DNA of 64,000 nt from Nakamurella sp. PAMC28650 (GTDB taxonomy: Bacteria; Actinomycetota; Actinomycetes; Mycobacteriales; Nakamurellaceae), in contig NZ_CP060298.1 in NCBI RefSeq assembly GCF_014303395.1, positions 4,731,001 to 4,795,000 of the forward strand, in the 5' to 3' direction. Below, piece after piece: positions 28,717 to 37,987 of this stretch. Below the pieces are notes generated by a model. That model saw only the letters and a program-made list of their open reading frames with translations, was not told the origin of the DNA and did not search any database. The position numbers were made by a program, and so were the translations under genes. Within the stretch, counting starts at the first letter, position 1; the number at the start of each line of letters is the position of its first letter.

Positions 28717-30225
28717 TCAGCGCTCGGCCAGTTGTTGAGCAGCGCGTAGCCGCAGCAGTGTCCGGTCGCGTCCGAGCAGTTCCAACGACTCGTACAGCGG
28801 AGGTGAGATCGTCCGGCCGGTGGCCCCGACCCGCACCGGGGCGAAGGCGACCTTCGGCTTCAGCCCCAGTCCCTCGATCAAGGCGGCCTTCAGTGCCTGC
28901 TCGATGTCGGGGGCGACGAACCCCGTGAGCGACTCGAGCGCGGCGACCGCCGCAGCCAGGACCGGCGCCGAATCGGGCTTCAGCACTTTCACCGCGGCAG
29001 TCGGGTCGACCTCGAACGAGGTCTCGGCGACCAGCAGGAATTCGATCATCTCGGCGGCGTCGGACAGCAGGGTGCAGCGCTCCTGGACGAGTGGCGCGGC
29101 CTGCTCGATCAGGCTGTGCTGCGTCGCGCTCAGCCCCGCACCTCCGGCAAGCCGGCCGGAGGAGACCACGTAGGAGGTCAACCGCGCCGCGAAGTCGCCC
29201 GGGGTCAGCATCCGGAGGTGGGTGGAGTTGATCGCCTCCGCCTTCTTGCGGTCGAAGCGCGCCGGATTTCCCGAGATGCGGTGGCCGTCGAAGGCCGCGA
29301 CGAGTTCGTCCCTGGTGAAGATGTCGCGGTCCTCGGCCAACGACCAGCCGAGCAGGGCGAGATAGTTGACCATCCCCTCGGCGATGAACCCGTCATCCCG
29401 GTACTGGAAGAGGTTGGACTGGGGATCCCGCTTGGACAGCTTGCGGTTGCCCTCCCCCGTCACGAACGGCATGTGTCCGAATTCGGGGGTGTACTGCGCG
29501 ACACCGATCTCGGCGAGGGCTTCGTAGAGCGCGATCTGGCGTGGCGTGGAGGGCAGCAGGTCTTCGCCGCGGAGCACGTGGGTGATGCCCATCAGCGCGT
29601 CGTCGACGGGATTCACCAAGGTGTACAACGGTTCTCCGTTACCCCGGACCATGACGGGATCAGGGATCGAACCGGCGGGGAAGGTGACCGTCCCGCGCAC
29701 CATGTCGTCGAAGGTGATGTCGCGCTCGGGCATCCGCAGGCGCAGCACCGGGGCCCGGCCGGCCGCGATCGCCGCTGCGATCAGCGTCTCGTCGGGAACG
29801 CGGTCGTAGTTGTCGTACCCGAGTTTCGGATCGCGACCGGCGGCCAGATGACGGGCGGTGTAGTCCTCCACCACCGAGTGGGACTCGTAGAGATGGCCGG
29901 CCTCCAGCAGACGCCTGGCCACATCCAGGTAGATGTCACGGCGCTGGCTCTGCCGGTACGGCGCGTGCGGTCCACCGACGATCGGTCCCTCGTCCCAGTC
30001 GATGCCCAGCCAGTTCATCGCCTCGATCAGCGACTGGTAGGACTCCTCGGAATCCCGTGACGCGTCTGTGTCCTCGATCCGGACGACCAGCGTGCCGTGA
30101 TGATGCCGGGCGAAAGCCCAGTTGAACAGCGCGGTACGGGCGAGCCCGACGTGCGGGGTCCCCGTCGGTGACGGGCAGAAGCGGGCGCGAACGGGACGGA
30201 CGGGTGTGCTCAGGAGGTCAGTCAT
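28717..30225 (-). CDS. gltX: Glutamyl-tRNA synthetase (probably non-discriminating)
   Basis: Charges tRNA-Glu and, with GatCAB present in the same genome, very likely also tRNA-Gln. 502 residues; class I motifs are [26 protein letters not shown] (HIGH equivalent) and the KMSKS equivalent KLSKRDPQ, with VRIEDTD and [19 protein letters not shown] typical of bacterial GluRS. The C-terminal anticodon-binding domain ends [41 protein letters not shown] at 30225 chosen; an in-frame GTG two codons earlier (30231) is possible. Confidence 0.97.
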   Translation of the reverse strand: MTDLLSTPVRPVRARFCPSPTGTPHVGLARTALFNWAFARHHHGTLVVRIEDTDASRDSEESYQSLIEAMNWLGIDWDEGPIVGGPHAPYRQSQRRDIYLDVARRLLEAGHLYESHSVVEDYTARHLAAGRDPKLGYDNYDRVPDETLIAAAIAAGRAPVLRLRMPERDITFDDMVRGTVTFPAGSIPDPVMVRGNGEPLYTLVNPVDDALMGITHVLRGEDLLPSTPRQIALYEALAEIGVAQYTPEFGHMPFVTGEGNRKLSKRDPQSNLFQYRDDGFIAEGMVNYLALLGWSLAEDRDIFTRDELVAAFDGHRISGNPARFDRKKAEAINSTHLRMLTPGDFAARLTSYVVSSGRLAGGAGLSATQHSLIEQAAPLVQERCTLLSDAAEMIEFLLVAETSFEVDPTAAVKVLKPDSAPVLAAAVAALESLTGFVAPDIEQALKAALIEGLGLKPKVAFAPVRVGATGRTISPPLYESLELLGRDRTLLRLRAAQQLAER

Positions 30226-30260
30226 AACCACCCCAGCCTATCTGGGCGCTCCGCCGCGCT

Positions 30261-30349
30261 GATCAACATCGCCTGCGCTCGTCAACGTTGCGATTCTGGG
30301 ACTGAAGTGACAGGAGTCAACCCGATGATGAGCGCGGACGAAGTTGATC
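30261..30349. repeat. 89-bp palindromic intergenic element, copy 1
   Basis: Ends are 20-base inverted repeats: GATCAACATCGCCTGCGCTC and, on the other strand, GATCAACTTCGTCCGCGCTC (17 of 20 identical). The centre contains TTGCGATTCTGGGACTG and AAGTGACAGGAGTC. A second copy of exactly the same length, in inverted orientation, is at 51029-51117 and aligns without gaps. Both are intergenic. The arms differ between copies but each remains self-complementary. Family unknown to me. Confidence 0.75.
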
Positions 30350-30436
30350 AGCGCGACACCGGGCGGCGCGGGCGGCGCGGGCGGCGCCGGCGGGGCCTTC
30401 GGCTGAGCTGATCAGCGCGACGACGAAGCAGACGGG

Positions 30437-31225
30437 TCAGCGATCGAGGACCGGGTTCGTCAGGGTGCCGATGCCCTCGACGGTGACGGAAACCGTCTGT
30501 CCGGCCACCATCTGACCGACGCCGGCCGGCGTGCCGGTGAGGATGATGTCCCCGGGCAGCAGCGTCATGATCGCCGAGATGAACTCGATCTGGGCGGCGA
30601 CGCTGTGCACCATGTCCGAGGTGTGGCCGTCCTGCTTGACCTCGTCGTCGAGTTCGGTGCGGATCTCGACGTCCGTCGGGTCCAGTTCGGTCTCGATCCA
30701 CGGGCCGATGGGGCAGAACGAGTCGAAGCTCTTGCCCCGGGTGAACTGCACGTCGGCCCGCTGCAGATCGCGGGCGGTGACGTCGTTGGCCACCGTGTAG
30801 CCGAGGATCACCGACTGCGCGTTCTCCGCCTTCACGTCACGGCAGGGACGGCCGATGACGACGGCCAGCTCGCCCTCGAACTCCACCCGCGAGGACGAAG
30901 GCGGCAGCAGGATCGGGGCGCCGGGACCGATCACCGACGTCGACGGCTTCAGGAAGATCAGCGGCTCCTCCGGCACGGCGTTGCCCAGCTCGGCGGCGTG
31001 GTCGGCGTAGTTGCGCCCGACGGCGACCACCTTCGACGGCAGGATCGGGGCCAGCAGCCGGGTCTGGCCGAGGGGCCATTCCCGACCGGTGAACTCGGGC
31101 ACGCCGAAGGGATGATCGAGGATTTCCTTGGCGACCAGGTCGTCGGTGTCGGCCGATCCGTCACCGGTCCCCTCGATCACCACGAAGGCGACGCCGGTGG
31201 GGTGGGCGATCCGGGCCAGACGCAT
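30437..31225 (-). CDS. Fumarylacetoacetate hydrolase-family protein
   Basis: A 262-residue FAH-domain enzyme for hydrolysis, decarboxylation or isomerisation of a 2-oxo acid with a metal. The N-terminal lead is followed by VVAVGRNYADHAAELG, LIFLKPSTSVIGPG, the metal ligands Glu-x-Glu in VEFEGELAVVIG, and YTVANDVTARDLQ with Asp; the end GDIILTGTPAGVGQM is typical. Orthologue of Rv2993c by position (next to gltX). Candidate activities are acylpyruvate hydrolase or oxaloacetate decarboxylase; the sequence does not decide. ATG at 31225. Confidence 0.92.
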   Translation of the reverse strand: MRLARIAHPTGVAFVVIEGTGDGSADTDDLVAKEILDHPFGVPEFTGREWPLGQTRLLAPILPSKVVAVGRNYADHAAELGNAVPEEPLIFLKPSTSVIGPGAPILLPPSSSRVEFEGELAVVIGRPCRDVKAENAQSVILGYTVANDVTARDLQRADVQFTRGKSFDSFCPIGPWIETELDPTDVEIRTELDDEVKQDGHTSDMVHSVAAQIEFISAIMTLLPGDIILTGTPAGVGQMVAGQTVSVTVEGIGTLTNPVLDR

Positions 31226-31298
31226 GTGGGTTCCTTAGGGACGAACGGACTTCGAGGTGAACGGGGTCCGAGATGAACGGGGGCCGGGGCCGGTGGGG

Positions 31299-32981
31299 TC
31301 AGGCGGACGACGGGCGGAGCGCGAACACCAGGGAGTCGACCAACGCCTGCCACGACGCCTCGACCACGTTGGTGTGAACGCCCACGGTCGTCCACTCGGG
31401 CGAACCGGCTGCCATCGTCGAGGTCGATGCAAGCAGCACCCTGGTCACCGAGTCGGTACCGGCGTGGTCGGCCAGGATCCGCACCTTGTAGTCGACCAGC
31501 TCGACACCTGCCAGCGCCGGCAGGTGCTCGGCCAGTGCGCTGCGCAGCGCGGAATCCAGTGCGTTCACCGGGCCGTTGCCCTCGGCCGTGGCCACCACCC
31601 GCCGTCCGCCGACGTGCACCTTCACGGTTGCCTCCGACTGGACAGAACGGCCGGCCCCCGGGGTGTTCGCCGTGTTCTCCACGATCACCCGGTAGGACTC
31701 CAACTGGAACGGCGCGGCCAACTGCTCGCCGTTGGCCGCGGCCATCTCGTCGCGCAGCAGCAGCTCGAAGGAGGCGTCAGCGGCTTCGAAGCTCCAACCG
31801 GCGGCCTCCCGCGCCTTGATCGTGTCCACGACCTTCGAGACGACCTCGGGCTGTCCGGCGAGATCGATGCCGAACTCCTTGGCCTTGAGCTCGACCGAGG
31901 CCCGCCCGGCCATCTCGGTGATCAGGATGTGCATGTCGTTGCCGACCACCTCGGGATTCAGGTGGTTGTACAGCTCCGGATCGACCTTGATGGCCGAGGC
32001 GTGCAGACCGGCCTTGTGCGCGAATGCGGAGGACCCGACGTAGGCCTGGTGCGAGTCGGGGGCGATGTTCGCGAGCTCGGCCAGCGCATGCGAGACGCGC
32101 ACCATCTCGCTGAGGCGGCCGTCGGGCAGCACCGGCAGATCCATCTTCACCACGAGATTGCCCAGGACGGCGAACAGGTCCGCGTTACCGGCCCGCTCCC
32201 CGTAGCCGTTGGCGGTGCACTGGACGTGGGTGACCCCGGCCTGGACCGCGGCGATGGTGTTGGCCACGGCACACCCGGTGTCGTCCTGGCAGTGGATGCC
32301 GAGCCGGAAACCGGTGCGGTCCCTGACCTCCGCGACGACCCCGTGGAGGCCGACCGGCATCATGCCGCCGTTGGTGTCGCACATGACGATGACATCCGCC
32401 CCGGCCTCCACGGCGGCCTCGGCCACCCGGATGCCGTAGTCGTGATCATGCGCGTAGCCGTCGAAGAAGTGCTCGCAGTCCAGGAAGACCCGCCGTCCCT
32501 CGCCGACCAGGTAGGCGACGGTGTCGCCGACCATCGCCAGGTTCTCCTCGAGGGTGGTGCGCAGCGCGCGTTCCACGTGCCGGACGTCGGACTTGGCCAC
32601 CAGGGTGATGATCGGTGCCTGGGAGTCCAGGAGAGCACGCACCTGCAGGTCGTCGCCGGCCCGCACGCCGGCCTTGCGGGTCGACCCGAAGGCGACCAGT
32701 TGCGCCGACGTCAGGGCGAGTTCTCCGGCAGCAGCTCTGGCGAAGAACTCGGTGTCCTTGGGCATGGCACCGGGCCATCCGCCCTCGATGAAGCCGACGC
32801 CGAGCTCGTCCAGCAGTGTCGCCACGGCGATCTTGTCGGCCACGGAGTAGGTGATGCCCTCGCGTTGGGCGCCGTCGCGCAGCGTGGTGTCGAAGACATG
32901 GAACGCATCACCCAGCGGCGAGAGCTGCAGCGATGACGCCGGCAGGCCCGACCGCGGCGTTGCGGGTGCGGTAGTACTCAT
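31299..32981 (-). CDS. cimA: Citramalate synthase
   Basis: Condenses pyruvate and acetyl-CoA to (R)-citramalate, giving 2-oxobutyrate for isoleucine without threonine. 560 residues: the HMGL/DRE-TIM barrel starts with VFDTTLRDGAQREGI and includes FIEGGWPG, DCEHFFDGY and HCQDDTGCAVANTIAAV; TANGYGERAGNADLFAVL and HKAGLHASAI follow, and a LeuA-type C-terminal regulatory domain fills residues 430-555. The FIEGGWPGAMPKD signature and the barrel order separate CimA from LeuA and homocitrate synthase. ATG at 32981 with AGGAG upstream. LeuB and LeuCD, encoded nearby, carry the next steps on citramalate. Confidence 0.93.
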   Translation of the reverse strand: MSTTAPATPRSGLPASSLQLSPLGDAFHVFDTTLRDGAQREGITYSVADKIAVATLLDELGVGFIEGGWPGAMPKDTEFFARAAAGELALTSAQLVAFGSTRKAGVRAGDDLQVRALLDSQAPIITLVAKSDVRHVERALRTTLEENLAMVGDTVAYLVGEGRRVFLDCEHFFDGYAHDHDYGIRVAEAAVEAGADVIVMCDTNGGMMPVGLHGVVAEVRDRTGFRLGIHCQDDTGCAVANTIAAVQAGVTHVQCTANGYGERAGNADLFAVLGNLVVKMDLPVLPDGRLSEMVRVSHALAELANIAPDSHQAYVGSSAFAHKAGLHASAIKVDPELYNHLNPEVVGNDMHILITEMAGRASVELKAKEFGIDLAGQPEVVSKVVDTIKAREAAGWSFEAADASFELLLRDEMAAANGEQLAAPFQLESYRVIVENTANTPGAGRSVQSEATVKVHVGGRRVVATAEGNGPVNALDSALRSALAEHLPALAGVELVDYKVRILADHAGTDSVTRVLLASTSTMAAGSPEWTTVGVHTNVVEASWQALVDSLVFALRPSSA

Positions 32982-33131
32982 GTCGCGGAACTCCTGAGGT
33001 GGGGAACGTCGAGCGGGCCGACCCGTGGGCGGGCACGGCAGCGTGCATCCCACTCGTCGACGGCGGGTGGTGCCCACCGGCGACGACCGGGTTGGTGCGG
33101 ACCTGGTCCAGTCATTGTCCCCTGTGCGGCC

Positions 33132-34154
33132 TCAGCTGGACGCCAGCGCCGCCAGTCGGTCGCCGACCGCGGTGGTCTTGCCCGCCGAGCCGGGCTGCCG
33201 GGTGGCCAGGTCGAAGGCCACGGCGGCCTCGACCCGGCGGGCCGCATCCGGCAGGCCGAGATGATCGAGCAGCAGCGCGACGGACAGCACGGTCGCAGTC
33301 GGGTCTGCGGTGCCGGCGCCGGCGATGTCCGGCGCACTCCCGTGCACCGGTTCGAACATGCTGGGGTTCGCGCCGGAGACGTCCAGATTGGCCGAGGCGG
33401 CGAGCCCGATACCGCCGCAGACCGCGGCGGCCAGATCGGTGAGGATGTCGCCGAACAGGTTGTCGGTGACGATGACGTCGAATCGGCCGGGATCGGTGAC
33501 CAGGTAGATCATCGCGGCGTCGATGTGCGAGTAGGCCACGCTGACGTCCGGGAACTCCATCGACACCTCTTCGACGACGCGGCTCCACAGCTGGCCGGCG
33601 TGGACCAGCACGTTCGTCTTGTGCACCAGTGTCAGGTGCTTGCGCGGGCGGCGTGCGGCCCGTCGGAACGCGTCGCGCACCACCCGTTCGACGCCGAAGT
33701 AGGTGTTCAGGGAGACCTCGGTGGCGATCTCGTGCGGGGTGTCCTTGCGGAGCAGTCCGCCGTTCCCCGCGTACGGACCCTCGGTTCCCTCGCGCAGCAC
33801 CAGGAGGTCGATGGCCTGGTCACCGGCCAGCGGGCCGACGACTCCCGGATACAGGCGGGCGGGGCGGAGGTTCACGTGGTGGTCGAGCTCGAACCGGATG
33901 CGCAGCAGCAGCCCGCGCTCGAGGATTCCCGACGGCACGGTCGGGTCGCCGACGGCGCCCAGCAGGATCGCATCGTGCTCGCGCAGCTCGCGCAGTACCG
34001 AATCCGGGAGCAGTTCACCGGTGCGGTGCCAGCGTGCGGCACCGAGGTCGTAGGTGGTGGTCTCGACCGACGGCACGACACCCGTCAGGACCTTGAGTCC
34101 CTCGGCGACGACCTCGGGACCGATGCCGTCACCTGGAATGACCGCGAGCTTCAT
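33132..34154 (-). CDS. leuB: 3-isopropylmalate dehydrogenase
   Basis: Oxidative decarboxylation of 3-isopropylmalate (and 3-methylmalate after CimA) with NAD. 340 residues: [22 protein letters not shown], the substrate Arg motifs [37 protein letters not shown] with the catalytic Lys, the metal-site segment [33 protein letters not shown] and the NAD loop [15 protein letters not shown] at 34154; TTG at 34160 is an upstream alternative. It lies 150 bases upstream of cimA on the same strand. Confidence 0.97.
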   Translation of the reverse strand: MKLAVIPGDGIGPEVVAEGLKVLTGVVPSVETTTYDLGAARWHRTGELLPDSVLRELREHDAILLGAVGDPTVPSGILERGLLLRIRFELDHHVNLRPARLYPGVVGPLAGDQAIDLLVLREGTEGPYAGNGGLLRKDTPHEIATEVSLNTYFGVERVVRDAFRRAARRPRKHLTLVHKTNVLVHAGQLWSRVVEEVSMEFPDVSVAYSHIDAAMIYLVTDPGRFDVIVTDNLFGDILTDLAAAVCGGIGLAASANLDVSGANPSMFEPVHGSAPDIAGAGTADPTATVLSVALLLDHLGLPDAARRVEAAVAFDLATRQPGSAGKTTAVGDRLAALASS

Positions 34155-34372
34155 GTTCAACCATTTCTGTCCACGTTCCTGTCGGCCGGCATCGGCCTGA
34201 ACTGGACAACGAGAGGGGCAGGGTGCGAGAGATCCGCTGCGCAGCCGGGACGCACTCGAACGAATTCAGCTGGGCAGGTGGGGCGGCAGAGATACTGCGA
34301 AGGGTAGCGGTAGTGGTGCAATGGGTGGACACCGCCTGACGCGCGTCTGCCGACCCCGGCCCGGACTCACCC

Positions 34373-35368
34373 TCATCCACCCGAGAGGGTGACGACATGT
34401 TCACGGAAGCCGTCGGCACCGTGCAGGTGCAGGACCAGGGCCTCGGCGCCGCCGACGCCGGGTCTCAGCCGGTACGGGATTCCGGTTCCGCCCTGGTCCT
34501 GCCACAGCGGCGCCGACGTCGAGATCGCCGGCTGCGCGACATCGAACGCGATGGCCGGGGTGGTGTCGATCGTCCCGGAGTTCAGCGGGGCGCCGGATGC
34601 GGCGTACAGGGCGACCGAGTACCGGAGGGGGAAGGTCGTGTCGGTCACCCGGTAGCCCAGGGCGGTGGGGTCGATGGGGATCAGCAGCACGTTGGTGTCG
34701 AACGGGTTGGTGTCGACGTTGCCCAGGTTGAAGTTGACCGGGTAGATGCCGATCAGCGAACCTGCGCGGGCGTCGTCGAACAACAGGGCGTAGAGGAGGT
34801 CGGATCCGCCGATGGTCTGGACCTGCACCGTGTAGTCGGCGGTGTTGTCACCGTTGGTGTCGATGTTGACCGTCGGGAACAGGTTCTTGCCGACACCCGG
34901 CCAGTCGCCGAAGGTGGACAGGCCGAACCAGAGGTAGCCGGGATTCGCGCCGTCCGCCCCGGCGCGGCCGGCTCCGACCGCCGCGATGGCGCCCCCCGCA
35001 CTGCCCGTGCCGACCCTGGGACAGAGGGTCCCGGACGTGGTCGCGGTCGCGCCCCCGGTCGGCGTGACGTTCGGCGTCGTGGTCGGGCCGACCACCGCCG
35101 ACGACGGCGTCGCACACCCGGCGGTGGCGCTGCCCCGGTATCCCAGGTTCAGCACCGAGGTCAGCGAGAGGTAGCCCGCGCCGGCCGGGTCGGCCGGGGA
35201 CGAGAGGGCGAAGCCGCTGCCCCCCAGCACGACCGCCGGGCTCCCGGCCGCGGTGCCGTCCACGGCCGTGGTGAAGGACACGGGCTTGGCGGTGCCGTAG
35301 ACCGGGACCCGCAGATCGGGGCGGCCCGGCGAGCTCAGCAGGAGCCGCCCGGAGGCGGCCGGGACGAA
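34373..35368 (-). pseudogene. C-terminal part of the S8 subtilase, separated by an in-frame TAG
   Basis: Directly behind the TAG that ends the subtilase reading frame, the same frame stays open for 331 codons, beginning FVPAASGRLLLSS, then PDLRVPVYGTAKPVSF, the usual C-terminal beta-rich module of secreted S8 peptidases. Later parts (GYLWFGLSTFGDWPG, NIDTNGDNTADYTVQVQTIG, DTTFPLRYSVALYAAS) look like a surface beta-sandwich. No ribosome site is seen near the first usable GTG (35281), so independent translation is doubtful. Reverting TAG to CAG (Gln) would give one protein of about 1150 residues. Confidence 0.75.
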
Positions 35369-37825
35369 CTAGCGGGCCTCGTCCAGTCCGGTCAGCGGGT
35401 TGGTCTGCTGCGCAGGGGTGCCGGGGTCGAGCGTGTGCCGCAATGCCGCGGGCGTGACGGTCATCGAGACGGTCGCCAGGGCGCTGGCACCGGCGGTGAG
35501 CGTCATCGTCGCCGGACTGACCGTGTACGCGACACCTGGTTGGTCGACGACGGACTGATAGGACAACGTGACGTCCGAGCTGCTCGCACCGGTGTTCTGC
35601 ACGACCACCGCGGAGGTCACCACCACGGAGGCCTGACGGACGTCCGCCGGAACCACGCCGAACGTCACGGACACGGCGCCCGGCGTGCTCGAGCTGTAGG
35701 CCAGCAGCTGGGTACCGACCGCGGCGGCGGCGTCCACCCGCCCGGATCCGGCCCGGTTCGGACCGATGGCCGCGCCGCTGCGATCCTGGCCGGTGTAGAG
35801 ATCGTGACCGGCGGTGTTCACCAGGGCCGCCTTCACCTGCTCCGGAGTCCACCACGGGTGGCTCTGGTGCACCAGGGCGGCCACACCGGCGATCTCGGCG
35901 GCCGCCATCGAGGTGCCGGACCGCAGCGCACTGCCGTTGCCGCTGCCCATCCGGGCCGACGAGATCGTGTCGCCCGGTGCCGAGACGTCCGGTTTCACCG
36001 GGCCGGTCGACCCGTGGGTCCCACGGGCCGAGGAGGTCTCGATCAGGTCGGTGATGGAGTTGTCCACCTCCGGCTTCTCCGCGGCCAGGCCGCCGGACAT
36101 GTTCACCTGCAGCCCGTGGTCCACCCCGGGCGCGAGAAGTGCGGTGGCGGTCGGCGTCAGCTGCAGGACCGGCAGGGCGGGGTTGCCGATGATGGGTCCG
36201 GCGAAGACCGGGGTACCACGGGTCAGCAGCACGCCGAGGGCGCCGGCCGCCTGCAGGTTCCCGCCCGGGGGGGCGGACCCGCACGCCCGGGTCGAATCGT
36301 CGTCGTCCCAGGACAGCCATACGATCCTTCCGACCGCTCTGGCGGCGTCCGCGGCCGACAGCGCCGTGCACCCGTCTGCGTCGGCCGGCGAGAGCGAGAC
36401 CACCTGTCCCGACACGTCCGCGGACACCGCCCACGGGTAGGCCGTGGACATCTGGCCGGCCACCGTCTGCACCGCCTGACCCGGTAGTGCGGCATACAGG
36501 CCGTCGAGCTGTTGATAGGCATCCACCGAGGACGCCACGGCGAGGGAGCGCACGGATCCGGCCAGCGACCCGGCGGCATCGGTCTGGTCGCCGCCGTTGC
36601 CCGCGGCGACCACCGGCACCACCCCGTATTGCGCGATGGTGTCCAGGACCGTGGTCTCGGGATCGTCGGCCGCGCCGACGGCGTTGGTCAACGAGAGGTC
36701 GACCACGTCCAGGTGATCGGTGAAATCACCGTCCCCGTTCGGGTCGAGGGCCCGGTCCAGCGCGGGGATGACCAGGTCAGTGGCTCCCGAACAACCGAAG
36801 ACCTTGAGGGCGTAGAGCGAGGCCTGCGGAGCCATCCCGGGGCCGATGTCCATGCCGTAGAGCTCTGCGCCGGTCAGCTTCGAGTAGTCCCCCGCGAACG
36901 TCCGGCCCCCGGAGTCGACACCGGCACCGGCCACCGTCCCGGCGACGTGGGTGCCATGACCGTTGCAGTCGAGCGGGTTGGAATCCGGGTGCGGTACCGG
37001 CTGGTAACCGGGATCCACCGCTCCGGTGGAGGTCGTCGCGGCCGCGTCGTAGTCGTCGCCGGCGAAATCGGTGCCCCCCACCACCCTGGCCGTCGGCGTC
37101 CACGGACCGGCGTCGGTGGCCCTCGCGGACTGGTACGCGGCGGTCGTTCCCGGTCCACCGAAATCCGCGTGGGTGTAGTCGATCCCGGTGTCGATCAGGC
37201 CGATCCGCTCGCCCCGACCGGTGACGCCGAGATCGGTCCAGGTCTGCAGCACCCTGGTCAGCTGGGCCGCACCGGCGTTGGCCGGCGTCTTGGGCACGAT
37301 CTCGGAGATCTTGAGGACGACCCTCAGCCCGGCCAGCGCTCGCAGCGCTGCGGGGTCGGCGATCAGACCGACTCCCGGCACGGCGTTGGAGACCTCGAAG
37401 ATGCTCACCGCGCCCGGATCGATCCTCCTGGCGATCCCGGAGATCTCGGACGACAGAGCCTTCGTGGTGACGCGCTGCACGGCCACGGCCCGGCGGGCGG
37501 CGGCCGCCCCCTGTCCCTTCGCGAGGACCGCGGACGATACGGCGGCGGCGCCCGTGGTGGCCAGCTGGACGAATACGGTCCGCCGCCCCGACCCGGCGGC
37601 GAGACCCGGCTGGAGCACTGCGGTGTTCTCGATCAACCTGCTGTATCCCGGCTTGGTGGGACCCGGCGTCGCCTGCTGGCCGACGGACGGACCGGCGACC
37701 CCGGTGGGATCGGTGGCGAAGGCACCCGTGGATGGACCCCACAGGGCTCCGAACAGCAGCGCCGTGACGGCGCCGAGCAGCCGGAAGCGTCCGCCGGACG
37801 CGGAACGACTTCGATGTCCGGCCAC
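35369..37825 (-). CDS. Secreted subtilisin-like serine protease (S8), N-terminal portion ended by premature TAG
   Basis: 818 residues. Signal peptide within residues 1-36 (basic start, core LLGAVTALLFGALW, cleavage near AFA), an inhibitor-like prodomain to about 190, then the S8 domain: Asp212 in LIDTGIDYTHADF, His290 in NGHGTHVAGT, Ser639 in SGTSMAAAEIAG. A PA-type insertion lies at roughly 430-580 between His and Ser. The catalytic domain is complete; the TAG at 35371-35369 follows TNPLTGLDEAR, where homologues continue. Start GTG at 37825 has GAGGAG six bases upstream; GTG at 37831 is too close to that site. Downstream of serA but likely with its own promoter. Confidence 0.85.
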   Translation of the reverse strand: MAGHRSRSASGGRFRLLGAVTALLFGALWGPSTGAFATDPTGVAGPSVGQQATPGPTKPGYSRLIENTAVLQPGLAAGSGRRTVFVQLATTGAAAVSSAVLAKGQGAAAARRAVAVQRVTTKALSSEISGIARRIDPGAVSIFEVSNAVPGVGLIADPAALRALAGLRVVLKISEIVPKTPANAGAAQLTRVLQTWTDLGVTGRGERIGLIDTGIDYTHADFGGPGTTAAYQSARATDAGPWTPTARVVGGTDFAGDDYDAAATTSTGAVDPGYQPVPHPDSNPLDCNGHGTHVAGTVAGAGVDSGGRTFAGDYSKLTGAELYGMDIGPGMAPQASLYALKVFGCSGATDLVIPALDRALDPNGDGDFTDHLDVVDLSLTNAVGAADDPETTVLDTIAQYGVVPVVAAGNGGDQTDAAGSLAGSVRSLAVASSVDAYQQLDGLYAALPGQAVQTVAGQMSTAYPWAVSADVSGQVVSLSPADADGCTALSAADAARAVGRIVWLSWDDDDSTRACGSAPPGGNLQAAGALGVLLTRGTPVFAGPIIGNPALPVLQLTPTATALLAPGVDHGLQVNMSGGLAAEKPEVDNSITDLIETSSARGTHGSTGPVKPDVSAPGDTISSARMGSGNGSALRSGTSMAAAEIAGVAALVHQSHPWWTPEQVKAALVNTAGHDLYTGQDRSGAAIGPNRAGSGRVDAAAAVGTQLLAYSSSTPGAVSVTFGVVPADVRQASVVVTSAVVVQNTGASSSDVTLSYQSVVDQPGVAYTVSPATMTLTAGASALATVSMTVTPAALRHTLDPGTPAQQTNPLTGLDEAR

Positions 37826-37862
37826 CGTCACCTCCTCTGCCGACCGACCGTTCACTGCAGAG

Positions 37863-37952
37863 CTTCGATCAACTGCACAGTGTCGATCAAGTGCGCGGTG
37901 TCGATCAACTGCACGATGTCGATCAACTGCACCGTGTCGATCGTCGCATCGA
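37863..37952. repeat. Array of 18-bp tandem repeats in front of the subtilase gene
   Basis: Five consecutive 18-mers start at 37863, 37881, 37899, 37917 and 37935. Units three and four are TGTCGATCAACTGCACGA and TGTCGATCAACTGCACCG; unit two has two changes, unit one has CTT for TGT, and the last keeps only the first half. The array ends 38 bases before the subtilase GTG, in its expected 5' leader or promoter. Confidence 0.75.
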
Positions 37953-37987
37953 TGAGCCACGAGGTGAAGTGGGACGGTCCTCTGCCT

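Noticed and set aside
34129..34419. 96-codon minus-strand frame between leuB and the subtilase fragment
   Set aside because: Overlaps both neighbours, Ser/Thr/Pro/Arg-rich, no ribosome site; composition resembles non-coding DNA.
37863..37952. Tandem repeats as a CRISPR array
   Set aside because: Units are contiguous without spacers, only 18 bp, and there is no cas gene.
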